Of a stretch of 38,334 nucleotides of DNA, positions 17,461 to 25,405 are shown piece after piece. The number at the start of each line of letters is the position of its first letter. The stretch's first letter is position 1. The translations under genes were made by a program, and so were the position numbers. This DNA is from Bacillus sp. JCM 19041 (GTDB lineage: Bacteria > Bacillota > Bacilli > Bacillales > Bacillaceae_D): positions 1 through 38,334 of the forward strand of contig BAXC01000041.1 in NCBI GenBank assembly GCA_001310375.1, in the 5' to 3' direction. The notes beneath the pieces are model-generated. The model worked only from the letters and a program-made list of their open reading frames with translations, had not been told where the DNA came from and did no database searches.

Positions 17461-17603
17461 AATCTCCATTTTACCTGCTCAAATCTCCGCTTTCATCTAT
17501 TGAATCTCCACATTCCCTCCGTGAATCTCCGACTTGCGCATTTAATTTCCACATTACCGATTGAAGCTCCACATTTCCTTCTCAATCTCCAAAGCTAACA
17601 CCA
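17461..17603. repeat. seven-copy phased repeat, 20-21 bp period
   Basis: Seven copies of a short core, best form AATCTCCACATT, start at 17461, 17482, 17503, 17524, 17544, 17564 and 17584. The steps are 21, 21, 21, 20, 20, 20 bases, close to two helical turns. The core is conserved and the 8-9 bases between cores vary. It lies between convergent genes. Related units occur near 31303-31334, and a 16-base match to unit four lies on the other strand at 23155-23170. It is not a CRISPR: the units are too short and the gaps too small. Confidence 0.75.
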
Positions 17604-17739
17604 ACCCCACTCTCTTAGCCAGAGAAAGAAACCAAGTCACGAATGACCAAACGAAATAAGAAGATCTACGCCAGGCGAAAGCGAAGCATAACTCATTGGA
17701 CACTCTTTCAACTAGAGACTTGCTTCCGTACACCTTACT
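17604..17739. other. non-coding stretch
   Basis: Sequence between the phased repeat and the end of the ZinT-like gene. I see no gene. Short open frames here have no ribosome site. Confidence 0.4.
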
Positions 17740-18711
17740 TTAGTGTGCAATCATCTCACGTGCAATCTGAGCGGCATCAAGGTCTGTTGGGTAGTAAGTT
17801 GGCCAATTTGCTACTTCTTCCAGCAATGCTTCACGGTTATCTCCCCAATAGAGATGAAAATGGTGCGATTTAGTAGGGAAGATACTGTGATCACTAAATT
17901 GAATGTAAGTTGGCATATCGTCTGACTCATCGATCTGTTTGAAGATGTAACGGACGCCGCGGTTGCCTTTTTCGTATGTAAGAATTTCATATCCACCATA
18001 CTCATATTCGCTAGATTGTTCATCGCCGTTGCTAAAGAAATAAAATGTATCATCTTCAATGACGATTCTGTCAACATCGGTCACGTAGCCTTCTTCGTAA
18101 TACGTTTTGTATTCTTCAGCGGTCATGTCTCCGCCGGACTCCGCTTTATGAACAAATACGTCATCTAGTGACCCGTCTTCTAGGTAAGGATAAACAGATT
18201 GCCAATCGCCTTCCCAATCTTTAAGCAAACGGTCTTCTACTTGGTCGTCGTCAAAGTAGCCGTTATAAATTTGTTGTGATTCTTCGTCATGTACGTGCCC
18301 ATGGTCATCAATTTCAATCGTTGCAGGGAGGGATTGGGCATGTGGTTTTTCGTTTTCATCAACTAAGACTGCTTTTATTTCTAGGCCATTTGTGTCCGCA
18401 TTGCCTGTATATTCATTGCTTCCTTGTCCAGAGTCGAGTTCCCATGCGTCATCGGAAGTGTTTTTCGTATACCAGTGCCAGTCCAGATCGGTAGTATCTT
18501 CATCGGTGGAGGCCGTTAACGTAATGGTATCTCCAGAGTGGTAATGACTCGATAAACCTTGAATGTCCACATTTTTTGGCGCTTCACCATGTGTTTGATT
18601 TGCTTCTGCACTGGTGTCTGTTCCTGTTTCTTCCGATAGTTGACATGCAGTAAGGGCGAGTGTTGTCAGAGCGAGTGTGCTTACCAATTTGATTGCTAAT
18701 TTCTTCTTCAT
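17740..18711 (-). CDS. ZinT/YodA-like zinc-binding lipoprotein with Ig-like domain
   Basis: A 323-residue exported lipoprotein: signal peptide with lipobox LTAC, an Ig-like beta domain (about residues 45-130, YHSGDTITLTASTDEDTTDL), a His-rich joint DDHGHVHDEE, then a ZinT domain. The ZinT domain begins IYNGYFDDDQVEDRLLKDWE and holds the metal-site histidines FPTKSHHFHLYWGD. It should bind zinc outside the membrane and hand it to an importer. ATG 18711 follows GGAGAGCAATCT. An earlier in-frame start (18780) would place coding sequence across the Zur box, so I reject it. Control by Zur fits the role in zinc starvation. Confidence 0.85.
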   Translation of the reverse strand: MKKKLAIKLVSTLALTTLALTACQLSEETGTDTSAEANQTHGEAPKNVDIQGLSSHYHSGDTITLTASTDEDTTDLDWHWYTKNTSDDAWELDSGQGSNEYTGNADTNGLEIKAVLVDENEKPHAQSLPATIEIDDHGHVHDEESQQIYNGYFDDDQVEDRLLKDWEGDWQSVYPYLEDGSLDDVFVHKAESGGDMTAEEYKTYYEEGYVTDVDRIVIEDDTFYFFSNGDEQSSEYEYGGYEILTYEKGNRGVRYIFKQIDESDDMPTYIQFSDHSIFPTKSHHFHLYWGDNREALLEEVANWPTYYPTDLDAAQIAREMIAH

Positions 18712-18723
18712 AGATTGCTCTCC

Positions 18724-18752
18724 TTTTAAATCGTAATGGTTACGATTTAAAA
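18724..18752 (-). promoter_or_regulatory. Zur box
   Basis: A perfect palindrome with 13-base arms around TGG. Its core AAATCGTAA-N3-TTACGATTT matches the Bacillus Zur operator. It lies 12 bases upstream of the ZinT-like start codon, where bound Zur would block transcription when zinc is plentiful. Confidence 0.9.
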
Positions 18753-18845
18753 GTATACCCTTGGTTTGAGTTGCCGTCAAGATATTATCTGAATGTTTTT
18801 TAATCGAGTTCTCATGTGATAATAGCGATGTATAATCTTACGCAC

Positions 18846-18875
18846 AAAAAAGCTCCAAGTCTTTACTTGGAGGCT
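18846..18875 (-). terminator. rho-independent terminator of the spermidine-synthase-like operon
   Basis: On the minus strand AGCCTCCAAGT pairs with ACTTGGAGCT (one bulge) and is followed by T6. Confidence 0.75.
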
Positions 18876-18904
18876 TTCATAATATTCTCTAGTCAAACGC
18901 TAAC

Positions 18905-20478
18905 TTAATAATACTTCCATGCCTTATTATACAAATCAAGTAAAACCGGTCGATTCATTGTATTTACTTGCCAATCAACCTGTTTACCATTTTCAAAAAG
19001 CATTGCATCTTCATCTTTGCCAAAAGCAAAGAGAGAAGGGATGATCGCTTCATCGAGGTACGCTGTCTCCACGGATAGTTGGATCTGTTCGATCTGTTCT
19101 GAGGTGAAGGCTTCTCGTGAGGCAAGAGTAAACCCCCAATTACCGAAGCTTGGTATATCTAGGTGGTAGTTATCAACATGCATGCCGGTTGATTGCACCG
19201 TTTCAGAGATTGTCCAGTAAGCTTCTCTAGCAAAGAGGGGGCTTGTTGATTGAATTGAAACAAAGCCACCCGGATTTAGATGATTGCGCACAAGCTTATA
19301 AAACCCATCTGTATAAAGCTTGTTTAAGCCTTCATTATTTGGATCTGGTAAGTCTACGAGGATCGCATCATAAAAAGATTCATCCTCTAGCAGAAAGTTA
19401 TAAGCATCTTCGTTGTGAATCGTTACTTTCTCGTTATGCATGGCGTTTTCATTGATGCGCGTCAACTCAGGATGTTCGAGCGCAAGGTCGGTCATCTCTG
19501 GGTCGAGGTCCACAATATCAATTGCTTCGATATCGTCGTATTTAAGTATTTCTCTCGCAGCAATACCGTCACCACCACCTAAAACGAGTACACGATCTCG
19601 GTTTTCCGAGAGGCTTAATGGAATATGGACAAGCGCTTCATGGTAGCGGTGTTCATCTGATTCAGCGAATTGGAGCTGACCATTTAAATATAAACGTACA
19701 TCATCAGGTCGCTTGGTTAAGACAATTCGTTGATAAGCGGTTTCTTCTGAATGTAAAATCGGATCTTGATAAAGTTTTCGTTCAAAGCCATTAGCAATTC
19801 CTTCACCGTATAAAAAGCCAAAAACAAGTAAGGCAGTAATAAGTAACCCAGCTACTTGGTGTTTTCTGGCGTGGTTGATTTCTCGTCTGAATTTAATCGA
19901 GACGAGTACAGCAATAAGAACATTAATGATGGCGATAAAGAAAGCCGTCTTAATGAGTCCAAGCCATGGCCGTAAAAGCAGGCAAAGCCAACTGCGCCAA
20001 TTAAACTAAAGCCATAATCAGATAGAAGAACACGAGCAACACTCTTGCGTGATTCTTCACCGATTTCTTCAGCCTTGCGAATTAAGATTGGTAACTCCAA
20101 GCCAGTCAGTGCACCAGTAAGGGTAATGACAAGATACAAATAGAGTTGCGAAACCTCTGTCCCAAACTGTGCCAGCGTATAGAATGCGCCTAGAGTCGAA
20201 AGGCCCCCTATTAATGCGATGAGGTATTCGATTTGAACAAATGTTGAAATGAGTCGGTTATGTATCCGTTCACTTAAACTGGCGCCAATCCCCATTCCCA
20301 TCAAAAACAATCCAATTGTAATACTATAAAACAAAACGCCATCGCCAAACAAGTAGCTTCCAACAGCGCCATATAAAACTTGATAAACAATCCCGCAAAT
20401 GCTCACAATGCCTGAAGATAAATAAATGCTAAAAAGCTGCTTCTTATTCGCTTGAGTCACTTTTTCCCCGTATTCCAT
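18905..20478 (-). pseudogene. membrane-anchored spermidine-synthase-like aminopropyltransferase, single frameshift
   Basis: An approximately 524-residue protein of the spermidine synthase superfamily with an N-terminal membrane domain. The first 200 residues hold about six or seven membrane segments (YGAVGSYLFGDGVLFYSITI, GALTGLELPILIRKAEEIGE). One frame break lies near 19985, after SLIGAVGFA. The rest runs PWLGLIKTAFFIAIINVLIA to the end. The soluble domain has YQRIVLTKRPDDVRLYLNGQ, the methionine-nucleoside loop VLVLGGGDGIAAREIL, and VDLPDPNNEGLNKLYTDGFY. It should transfer an aminopropyl-type group, but the substrate is unknown. It is last in an operon after DUF4247 and DUF350. Confidence 0.85.
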
Positions 20479-20513
20479 TTAAATGCCTCACTTACTTCTT
20501 TTTCAGGTGCTGC

Positions 20514-20957
20514 TTAAACGATTGCTGCTGCTGTGACGATTGCAATAAAAATGGAGATACTTCCTGCCATAATCGCCACTGCTTCGTTGCCATTTTTGAT
20601 TTCTTCTTCCACATTCATGCTTTTTGTACATTTTTCAAAAAGCCAATAGCCAAGCATCATAAGCACAAAGCCAATGACACCCCAGATGACTGCAACGGTA
20701 ATGGAGGAATTATGGTAAACGCTCGTGAACATGACGATTGCGATTCCGACAAGTTTGCCTCGCCATTGGATCGCAACGGCCTTATTTCCTTTTTTAAATT
20801 CCGCAAAGTCATCATACGGTGTGAACTTCTCGAAAACGAACATACATAAGGCGCCTACTGCCAAAAAGATAACTAAATAAATAAATGCTGCGGTAAGTTC
20901 TACTAGATTAAATTCAGTAAAGTTTATCCCAAATAAATCTTGAATCATATTGTTCAT
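20514..20957 (-). CDS. DUF350 (YjfL-like) membrane protein
   Basis: A 147-residue protein with four membrane segments arranged as an internal duplication. Each half ends in a similar polar turn, FKKGNKAVAI and EIKNGNEAVAI, before the next helix, which is diagnostic of the DUF350 family. ATG 20957 follows TGGAGGATGAACA. It lies 21 bases downstream of DUF4247 and 35 bases upstream of the spermidine-synthase-like gene, so the three form one operon. DUF350 proteins recur with PspA and spermidine-synthase/ATP-grasp genes in envelope-stress clusters. The molecular role is unknown. Confidence 0.85.
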   Translation of the reverse strand: MNNMIQDLFGINFTEFNLVELTAAFIYLVIFLAVGALCMFVFEKFTPYDDFAEFKKGNKAVAIQWRGKLVGIAIVMFTSVYHNSSITVAVIWGVIGFVLMMLGYWLFEKCTKSMNVEEEIKNGNEAVAIMAGSISIFIAIVTAAAIV

Positions 20958-20978
20958 CCTCCAATTGAATACCTTTGT

Positions 20979-21539
20979 CTACTTGCCTGCACCAGGCCCG
21001 CCACCTCTTACTCCATTTGAGCCTGTAGATCCGTAGCGAATTGAGCCATCGTTCCCGGTTTGTTTCGTATAATTGCCGCTAGTGTTTACATAGCCGCCGT
21101 AAAAGCCGCCACCGGATGATTGTTCTTCGTCTGTCCGATTAAAGGAAAACAAATCACCTGCTAAACGGGCCATGCCGTAAATGGCAAAAAAGTTTGGATC
21201 ATAGTTTTGTTCAACGAATGCTTTTGATGATGTTTCGACGAGTACGTCTTCTGGTCTATCGCTATCTTGCATCACTTGGATGACTTCCTCCTCATAAACG
21301 AGCACCATCCGATCTTCCTGTTCTTCGCTCATTTCCAGTGCTTCATTTTTACGGTTTATCTCATCTGCTACAGCAGGCACTGAATCATTAGCGACCCGGT
21401 AAACCGTTGATTCATCTCCATTTTCGCTTGTGACTATGTCTTCAAGCGGATATTCATCAGCAATGACCGATGTATGACCGCAACCGCTTAGAATAAAGAG
21501 CAGCAAGCCTGCAAGCGGAAACAAGAGCTTTCCTTTCAT
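20979..21539 (-). CDS. DUF4247 lipoprotein
   Basis: A 186-residue lipoprotein with a signal peptide and lipobox LSGC (Cys 20). YPLEDIVTSENGDESTVYRV and the following acidic part match DUF4247. The C-terminus is glycine- and serine-rich (SSGGGFYGGYVNTSGN and GVRGGGPGAGK), likely unstructured. ATG 21539 follows AAAGGTGGGGATGGC. It is first in the DUF4247-DUF350-aminopropyltransferase operon and divergent from pspA, about 280 bases away. The function is not known. Location outside the membrane suggests a sensor or wall-facing component of the module. Confidence 0.85.
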   Translation of the reverse strand: MKGKLLFPLAGLLLFILSGCGHTSVIADEYPLEDIVTSENGDESTVYRVANDSVPAVADEINRKNEALEMSEEQEDRMVLVYEEEVIQVMQDSDRPEDVLVETSSKAFVEQNYDPNFFAIYGMARLAGDLFSFNRTDEEQSSGGGFYGGYVNTSGNYTKQTGNDGSIRYGSTGSNGVRGGGPGAGK

Positions 21540-21822
21540 GCCATCCCCACCTTTATTACGTGCTCATTCCGTTTCTTTATACGTTAAATAATAGCGAATC
21601 GATTCAAGTATATCGGAAAGTATAAGCGTTTCACATACAATGGATAAATAGTCCATTTTTTTACACTTTTTTATGAGTTTTTCATTATAAGAGAAACGTG
21701 AGATCTGACAAGGGATTTGAAAAAAGGACAGGATTTATACTGGTAAAAGATGGGGATTAGAGCTTGTGCTTTAGAAATTCCCTGTATAATAGAAGTGGAG
21801 TTTAAATCAAGGGGGAACATGG
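21540..21822. promoter_or_regulatory. divergent promoter region of pspA and the DUF4247 operon
   Basis: Both operons must start here. On the minus strand TGAATC (21606-21601), 17 bases, then CGTA (21583-21580) resembles a sigma-W promoter with one mismatch and one extra spacer base. TATAAT-like sequence just before pspA (GTATAATAG near 21784) could be a sigma-A -10 box. Confidence 0.4.
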
Positions 21823-22507
21823 ATGTTCAAATTTTTTGGGCGTGTAAAAACAGTCGTCTCATCAGAATTAAATGCATTGCTTGATAAGGCGGAAGATCCG
21901 GAAAAGCTACTGGACCAATATTTGCGCGATATGGAAGCAGATATTCTGGAAGTGGAAAAGGCGGTAGCACAGCAAATTGCTACTGAAAAGAAGTTCAAGA
22001 AGGATGTTGACGAATTGGAAGCTCTTGTGACAAAGCGTCAACAACAGGCAGAAAAAGCGGTCATGGCTGGAAATGATGATTTGGCAAGACGTGCGTTAGA
22101 GGATAAAAGAAATCGCGAGGCTGACCTTGTCGGTTTGAAAGAAGCTTATGAATCTGCACAAGCGAGCGCTGCACAGCTCAGAAGCCAACTACTTGAAATG
22201 CGCGATGAATTTAACAATATGAAGCGCCGTAAAGAGACACTAAAAGCACGCGCCCAATCGGCAAAAGCACAAAAAAAATATCAATCAAGCGATGAGTGGA
22301 TTCGGTTCGGACTCCGCGAAAAAAGGCTTTGATCGTATGAGCGATAAAGTGAACCAATTAGAAGCGGAAGCAGAGGCTTCAGCAGAATTAAGAGCAGGCA
22401 ATCGTTCTCTTGATGACGAACTTGCTGCACTAGAAACCTCCAGCAGCGTTGTGGATGATGAGCTCGCTGCACTTAAAGCAAAAATAAATAAGAAAACCGA
22501 AGCGTAA
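21823..22507 (+). pseudogene. pspA: PspA/IM30 family membrane-stress protein, frameshift at an A8 run
   Basis: A coiled-coil protein of the PspA/ESCRT-III superfamily, about 228 residues, that binds and protects a damaged membrane. It opens MFKFFGRVKTVVSSELNALL, with the amphipathic N-terminal helix, then LDKAEDPEKLLDQYLRDMEA. Long heptad helices follow to about residue 150. At the A8 run near 22271-22278 the frame shifts and INQAMSGFGSDSAKKGFDRM to KINKKTEA follows. ATG 21823 follows AAGGGGGAAC by about seven bases. A single homopolymer indel in so conserved a gene points to a read error. It converges with DUF4178. Confidence 0.9.
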
Positions 22508-22512
22508 TAATA

Positions 22513-22549
22513 AGAAAAAGCACGGAGAGGATTCTCTAGTGCTTTTTCT
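22513..22549. terminator. bidirectional terminator
   Basis: AGAAAAAGCAC pairs with GTGCTTTTTCT around an inner GAGA/TCTC stem. It serves pspA (+) and DUF4178 (-). Confidence 0.8.
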
Positions 22550-22567
22550 AACTGGCGGCAATAATTG

Positions 22568-23073
22568 TTAGCTCGCCTTCACGTATGCTGTACCTTTTGA
22601 GACTTCTAGGTCCCCGCCCCATTTCTCAATGGAAAGATACTCGTATTCTGCATCTTCAGATTCATAGCTCCAATAGTGGACCTGTTGCCCCACGGCAGCC
22701 CTGCTTGACCTTCCTTCGCCCGAATATGCGATTTGCCCTTTTCATCGAGCTCATAAACAAAACCATCTACAGTGATTTTCTGTTTTAATGGTTCCTCAAG
22801 CTTCACTTTAGTCGTCTCATAAATCCCGATCTCCACTTCATCATCGACTTCATAAGAAAGCCATAGGCTTCTTTCATCGCCTCTTAGTTGGTAAGATGTC
22901 CACTCATAACCAGAATCCTCATAAATGATTTTCCCAACAACGATATAATCTTCCAAATCATACGTCACGATATCTTGCAATTTTAAATTAGCGACCGTTC
23001 TTGCAGCAGTCACTTGCTGTTCTGGTTTTGCATTGCTTTTGAACAAATTGCTTACTCGCTTAAAAATGCTCAT
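22568..23073 (-). pseudogene. DUF4178 protein, frameshift at a G run
   Basis: A cytoplasmic beta-rich protein of about 168 residues. It reads LKLQDIVTYDLEDYIVVGKI, GYEWTSYQLRGDERSLWLSY, then KEGQAGLPWG. At GGGG near 22692 the frame shifts and QQVHYWSYESEDAEYEYLSI with EKWGGDLEVSKGT ends the domain. This is the DUF4178 fold, usually encoded beside pspA, DUF4247, DUF350 and a spermidine synthase. ATG 23073 follows ATGGAGGATCGCAT. It has its own promoter, converging on pspA. Single-base break. Confidence 0.8.
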
Positions 23074-23379
23074 ATGCGATCCTCCATTTCTACTTTCACA
23101 GCTCTAGTATAGCACCCTTCCGAATAGGGGGCTTCATTTTAAGTAGCGATTGTTGCAAGTCGGAGATTCATAAGAGAAATGACAAATCAAAGTGGAAAAC
23201 AAAAAGGTGTTTTTGTATGTATTATTGTACTCACCATCATTCTTGTTTTTGATATATTGTGATTCTTTCATTGAGGTAGCTGTATGCTAGTTTTATAGAG
23301 TGAAGGACTTGAAAAAGTATTGAATGAAACGAAAAAACGGGACATACCTTAACAATAAAAACCTTGTTAGGAGATTGCT
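23074..23379. other. intergenic region with one inverted phased-repeat unit
   Basis: Divergent spacer between DUF4178 (-) and the export protein (+). At 23155-23170 the minus strand carries TGAATCTCCGACTTGC, identical to 17522-17537 in the phased repeat. I see no other gene. Confidence 0.5.
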
Positions 23380-23843
23380 ATGGATTTCGTTCATTTTGTG
23401 ACCGTGTTTTTATTAAGTTTTTGCCCATTCATTGAAATCTTTGTTGGTGTACCGGTTGGAATTGTTGTGTTTCAATTAGATCCAAAAGTGGTTGCTCTTT
23501 TAGCGTTTATCGGTAATGCAACGAGTATCATTTTTCTCCAGTACTTAATTATTCGGTATAAAGACAGTCGGATTTTAAGGCCAATTACACAAGTTAATCC
23601 TGAAAACCGAGCGATTAACTGATTCATAAAGTCGTAGAGAAATTTGGTGTATTTATTGCTGCACTGATCATTCCTTTTATGATTAGTGGGCATGTTGGAA
23701 TTGCCATGCACTCTATTTTAGGTGTGTCAAAACAAAAATTGCTACACAGTCTGCTCATAAGCCTTGCGATTTGGACGTTTTTATTAATCTACTTAAGTCA
23801 ACTGATACCGGGATTTTTGTTGCAGGTAGGGGGGCGCTCATAA
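23380..23843 (+). pseudogene. small multidrug export family membrane protein, single frameshift
   Basis: A membrane protein of about 154 residues resembling the small multidrug export family (Sm_multidrug_ex). It reads FLLSFCPFIEIFVGVPVGIV, then VVALLAFIGNATSIIFLQYL. A frame break near 23620 is followed by HKVVEKFGVFIAALIIPFMI, GIAMHSILGVSKQKLLHSL and a last helix ending at 23843. ATG 23380 follows TTAGGAGATTGCT. The acidic P-x-x-E at helix two and the glycine-rich turn are family traits. Transport function is by family name only. Confidence 0.7.
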
Positions 23844-23889
23844 GTCAGTAGGATTTAACGATTCTAGGAAAAGAAAAGTAGGCTGGCTT

Positions 23890-23925
23890 GGTTCCTAATT
23901 TGTTATCGATTTCAAATTGGGAACC
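23890..23925. terminator. hairpin after the export gene
   Basis: GGTTCC-t-AATTTG pairs with CAAATT-g-GGAACC. The T tract is poor, so termination is possible but not certain. Confidence 0.4.
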
Positions 23926-23991
23926 TCTCGCTTTTCACAGCGTCAACACTAAAACTTAAGGATTGATTGGATCTCTTAATATAAAAAAGTA

Positions 23992-24043
23992 AACACAAGT
24001 ATATGTCATTGACACCTAGATGTCAATGACATATACTTGTGTT
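23992..24043. promoter_or_regulatory. near-perfect 52-bp palindrome carrying two back-to-back promoters
   Basis: Two perfectly complementary 23-base arms (23992-24014 and 24021-24043) flank six bases. Each arm pair yields TTGACA and TATACT 17 bases apart: plus strand at 24009-24014 and 24032-24037; minus strand at 24026-24021 and 24003-23998. The plus promoter would start transcription at or next to the A of ATG 24044, giving a leaderless padR mRNA. The palindrome is a likely operator of the PadR protein. Confidence 0.8.
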
Positions 24044-24385
24044 ATGGAAAAAAATTTAGATGATAAGTGGATTTTGCAGATGAAGAAAGGCGTATATGAG
24101 TTAGCTATCTTATTATTGATTAATAAACAAGATATGTATGGGTATGAAATAAACAAAGCACTAAATAACATACAATCATTTCGTTTAGCTGAAGGGTCGA
24201 TTTATCCGATATTAAAAAGATTAGTGAACAAAAATTGGATTGTTTCTTATGCAGTTGAGTCAGAAGAAGGGCCAACGAGAAAATATTATAAAATGACGGA
24301 GGAAGGATTAAAAGTAGCGAAAAAACGAACGGAAGAATATCAAGCACTTTTTAATACGGTGAATCAATTGAAAGGAGAGTTGTAA
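24044..24385 (+). CDS. PadR family transcriptional regulator, probably leaderless
   Basis: A 113-residue PadR winged-helix repressor: KWILQMKKGVYELAILLLIN, YGYEINKALNNIQSFRLAEG, SIYPILKRLVNKNWI and YYKMTEEGLKVAKKRTEEYQ. I place the start at ATG 24044 because the promoter boxes end at 24037. Earlier in-frame ATGs at 24020 and 24026 lie inside the promoter. There is no ribosome site before 24044. Its stop overlaps the start of the HAAS gene (TAATG), so the two are coupled. This is the common PadR-HAAS/DUF1700 arrangement, in which the regulator controls its membrane partner. Confidence 0.85.
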   Translation: MEKNLDDKWILQMKKGVYELAILLLINKQDMYGYEINKALNNIQSFRLAEGSIYPILKRLVNKNWIVSYAVESEEGPTRKYYKMTEEGLKVAKKRTEEYQALFNTVNQLKGEL

Positions 24386-24866
24386 TGACTAGCATTATGC
24401 GTCAGTTGAGGAGTATCTAAATCAATTAGAGAACTACTTAAGCCGAAAATTACCAAAGTCGGAACGAAAGTCACAGCTGCTTGAAATCAAGAATCACTTA
24501 GAGGCTTCTATTAGTGAAAGAGAGAGTATAACGGAATCAAGAGGAGAAGCCATTCAAACGGTTTTATCCGAGTTCATTCCCCCGAATGAATTAGCTAAAC
24601 AAATAAACGCGGAACATACTTCACATCAAGAAGATACGCTTGAAACGGATGATATGGGCTTTAAGGCTGGAACAGGATTTCTCTTTACTGGATTTGGATT
24701 ACTTGTTGTATCTGTTTTCTACGGAGAGTTGAAATGGGAGTTACTAATTGTAGGTATGTTAAGTATTATCGGAGTTTTACTAATCTTATCACTGCCATCC
24801 TTAAAATGGAATGGAGAAAGACTAGACTTTTTAAAGTCAATCGGAAAACAAATTTATGTTGGATAA
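24385..24866 (+). pseudogene. HAAS/DUF1700-type membrane protein, frameshift at the start
   Basis: Partner of PadR. ATG 24385 overlaps the padR stop and follows AAAGGAGAG. The first four codons (MTSI) run into a frame break near 24399. The true body is ASVEEYLNQLENYLSRKLPK, EIKNHLEASISERESITESR, the helical HAAS signalling domain with its conserved L-x-x-L and H-L-E pattern, and then two membrane helices (FLFTGFGLLVVSVFYG and LLIVGMLSIIGVLLIL). The protein is shorter than many members. One base fixes it. Confidence 0.7.
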
Positions 24867-24903
24867 GGAAGACTGTAGACTTTTTGGCGGTAATAGATTA
24901 GAC

Positions 24904-24938
24904 GACAGCGATACTTTAACAAAAGTATCGTCTTTTTT
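24904..24938 (+). terminator. rho-independent terminator
   Basis: CGATACTTT pairs with AAAGTATCG, extended by GAC/GTC across a bulge, then T6. Confidence 0.8.
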
Positions 24939-24973
24939 ATGTAGCGTAAGATTATTTTTAATAACTACTGAAT

Positions 24974-25204
24974 GTGAAAGAGGATTTAGAGTACTTTGAT
25001 TTTAGTGAAGGGATGGCACTAGGAAACGCCGCGTTTTTCGGTATATTCAGTGAAGAAGAGGATGGGTACGAGATACAATGGGAAACAACCAAAACGAATA
25101 GAGAGGAAGTTATAATGACAGGGATTCATTATGCAACAAGTGGGGATAAAGAAGCAATCGCAATTGTATTAGGAGAATTATTAGCTTCCTATCAGAGGAA
25201 GTGA
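24974..25204 (+). CDS. hypothetical protein, acidic, possibly 5'-truncated
   Basis: A 76-residue open frame from GTG 24974: LEYFDFSEGMALGNAAFFGI, then YEIQWETTKTNREEVIMTGI and IAIVLGELLASYQRK. Codon use and composition look like a real protein. There is no ribosome site before the GTG and the N-terminus looks abrupt, so it may be the end of a longer gene or begin through a frame error (ATG 24972 is one frame away). I do not recognise the family. Confidence 0.4.
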   Translation: MKEDLEYFDFSEGMALGNAAFFGIFSEEEDGYEIQWETTKTNREEVIMTGIHYATSGDKEAIAIVLGELLASYQRK

Positions 25205-25405
25205 ACTTAAACTATCTAGAAAAGAAGTTGTAATATACACTTTGTACGTAATTTTTAATCAATTTACTATTATATTAAGGGCATGACCGCCTGGTGGTCT
25301 CTTACAACCCAGACGCGATTTGGTAGGTAGTAACTAAAATGCTATTATTGTTCGAAACTTCATACAATATATCAACGTAGAAAAGGGTTATACGGGGGGA
25401 TATAT

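Noticed and set aside
17461..17603. CRISPR array.
   Set aside because: Repeat cores of 7-12 bases with 8-9 base gaps are far too small, and no cas genes are present.
17643..17925. Plus-strand open frames opposite the end of the ZinT-like gene.
   Set aside because: They are antisense to a well-supported domain and lack ribosome sites.
18712..18780. N-terminal extension of the ZinT-like protein.
   Set aside because: It would place the Zur box inside the coding sequence and the good ribosome site lies before ATG 18711.
25265..25345. Possible small structured RNA before the alpha/beta hydrolase (GACC/GGTC hairpin and following GC-rich patch).
   Set aside because: The stems are short and I could match no known RNA class.
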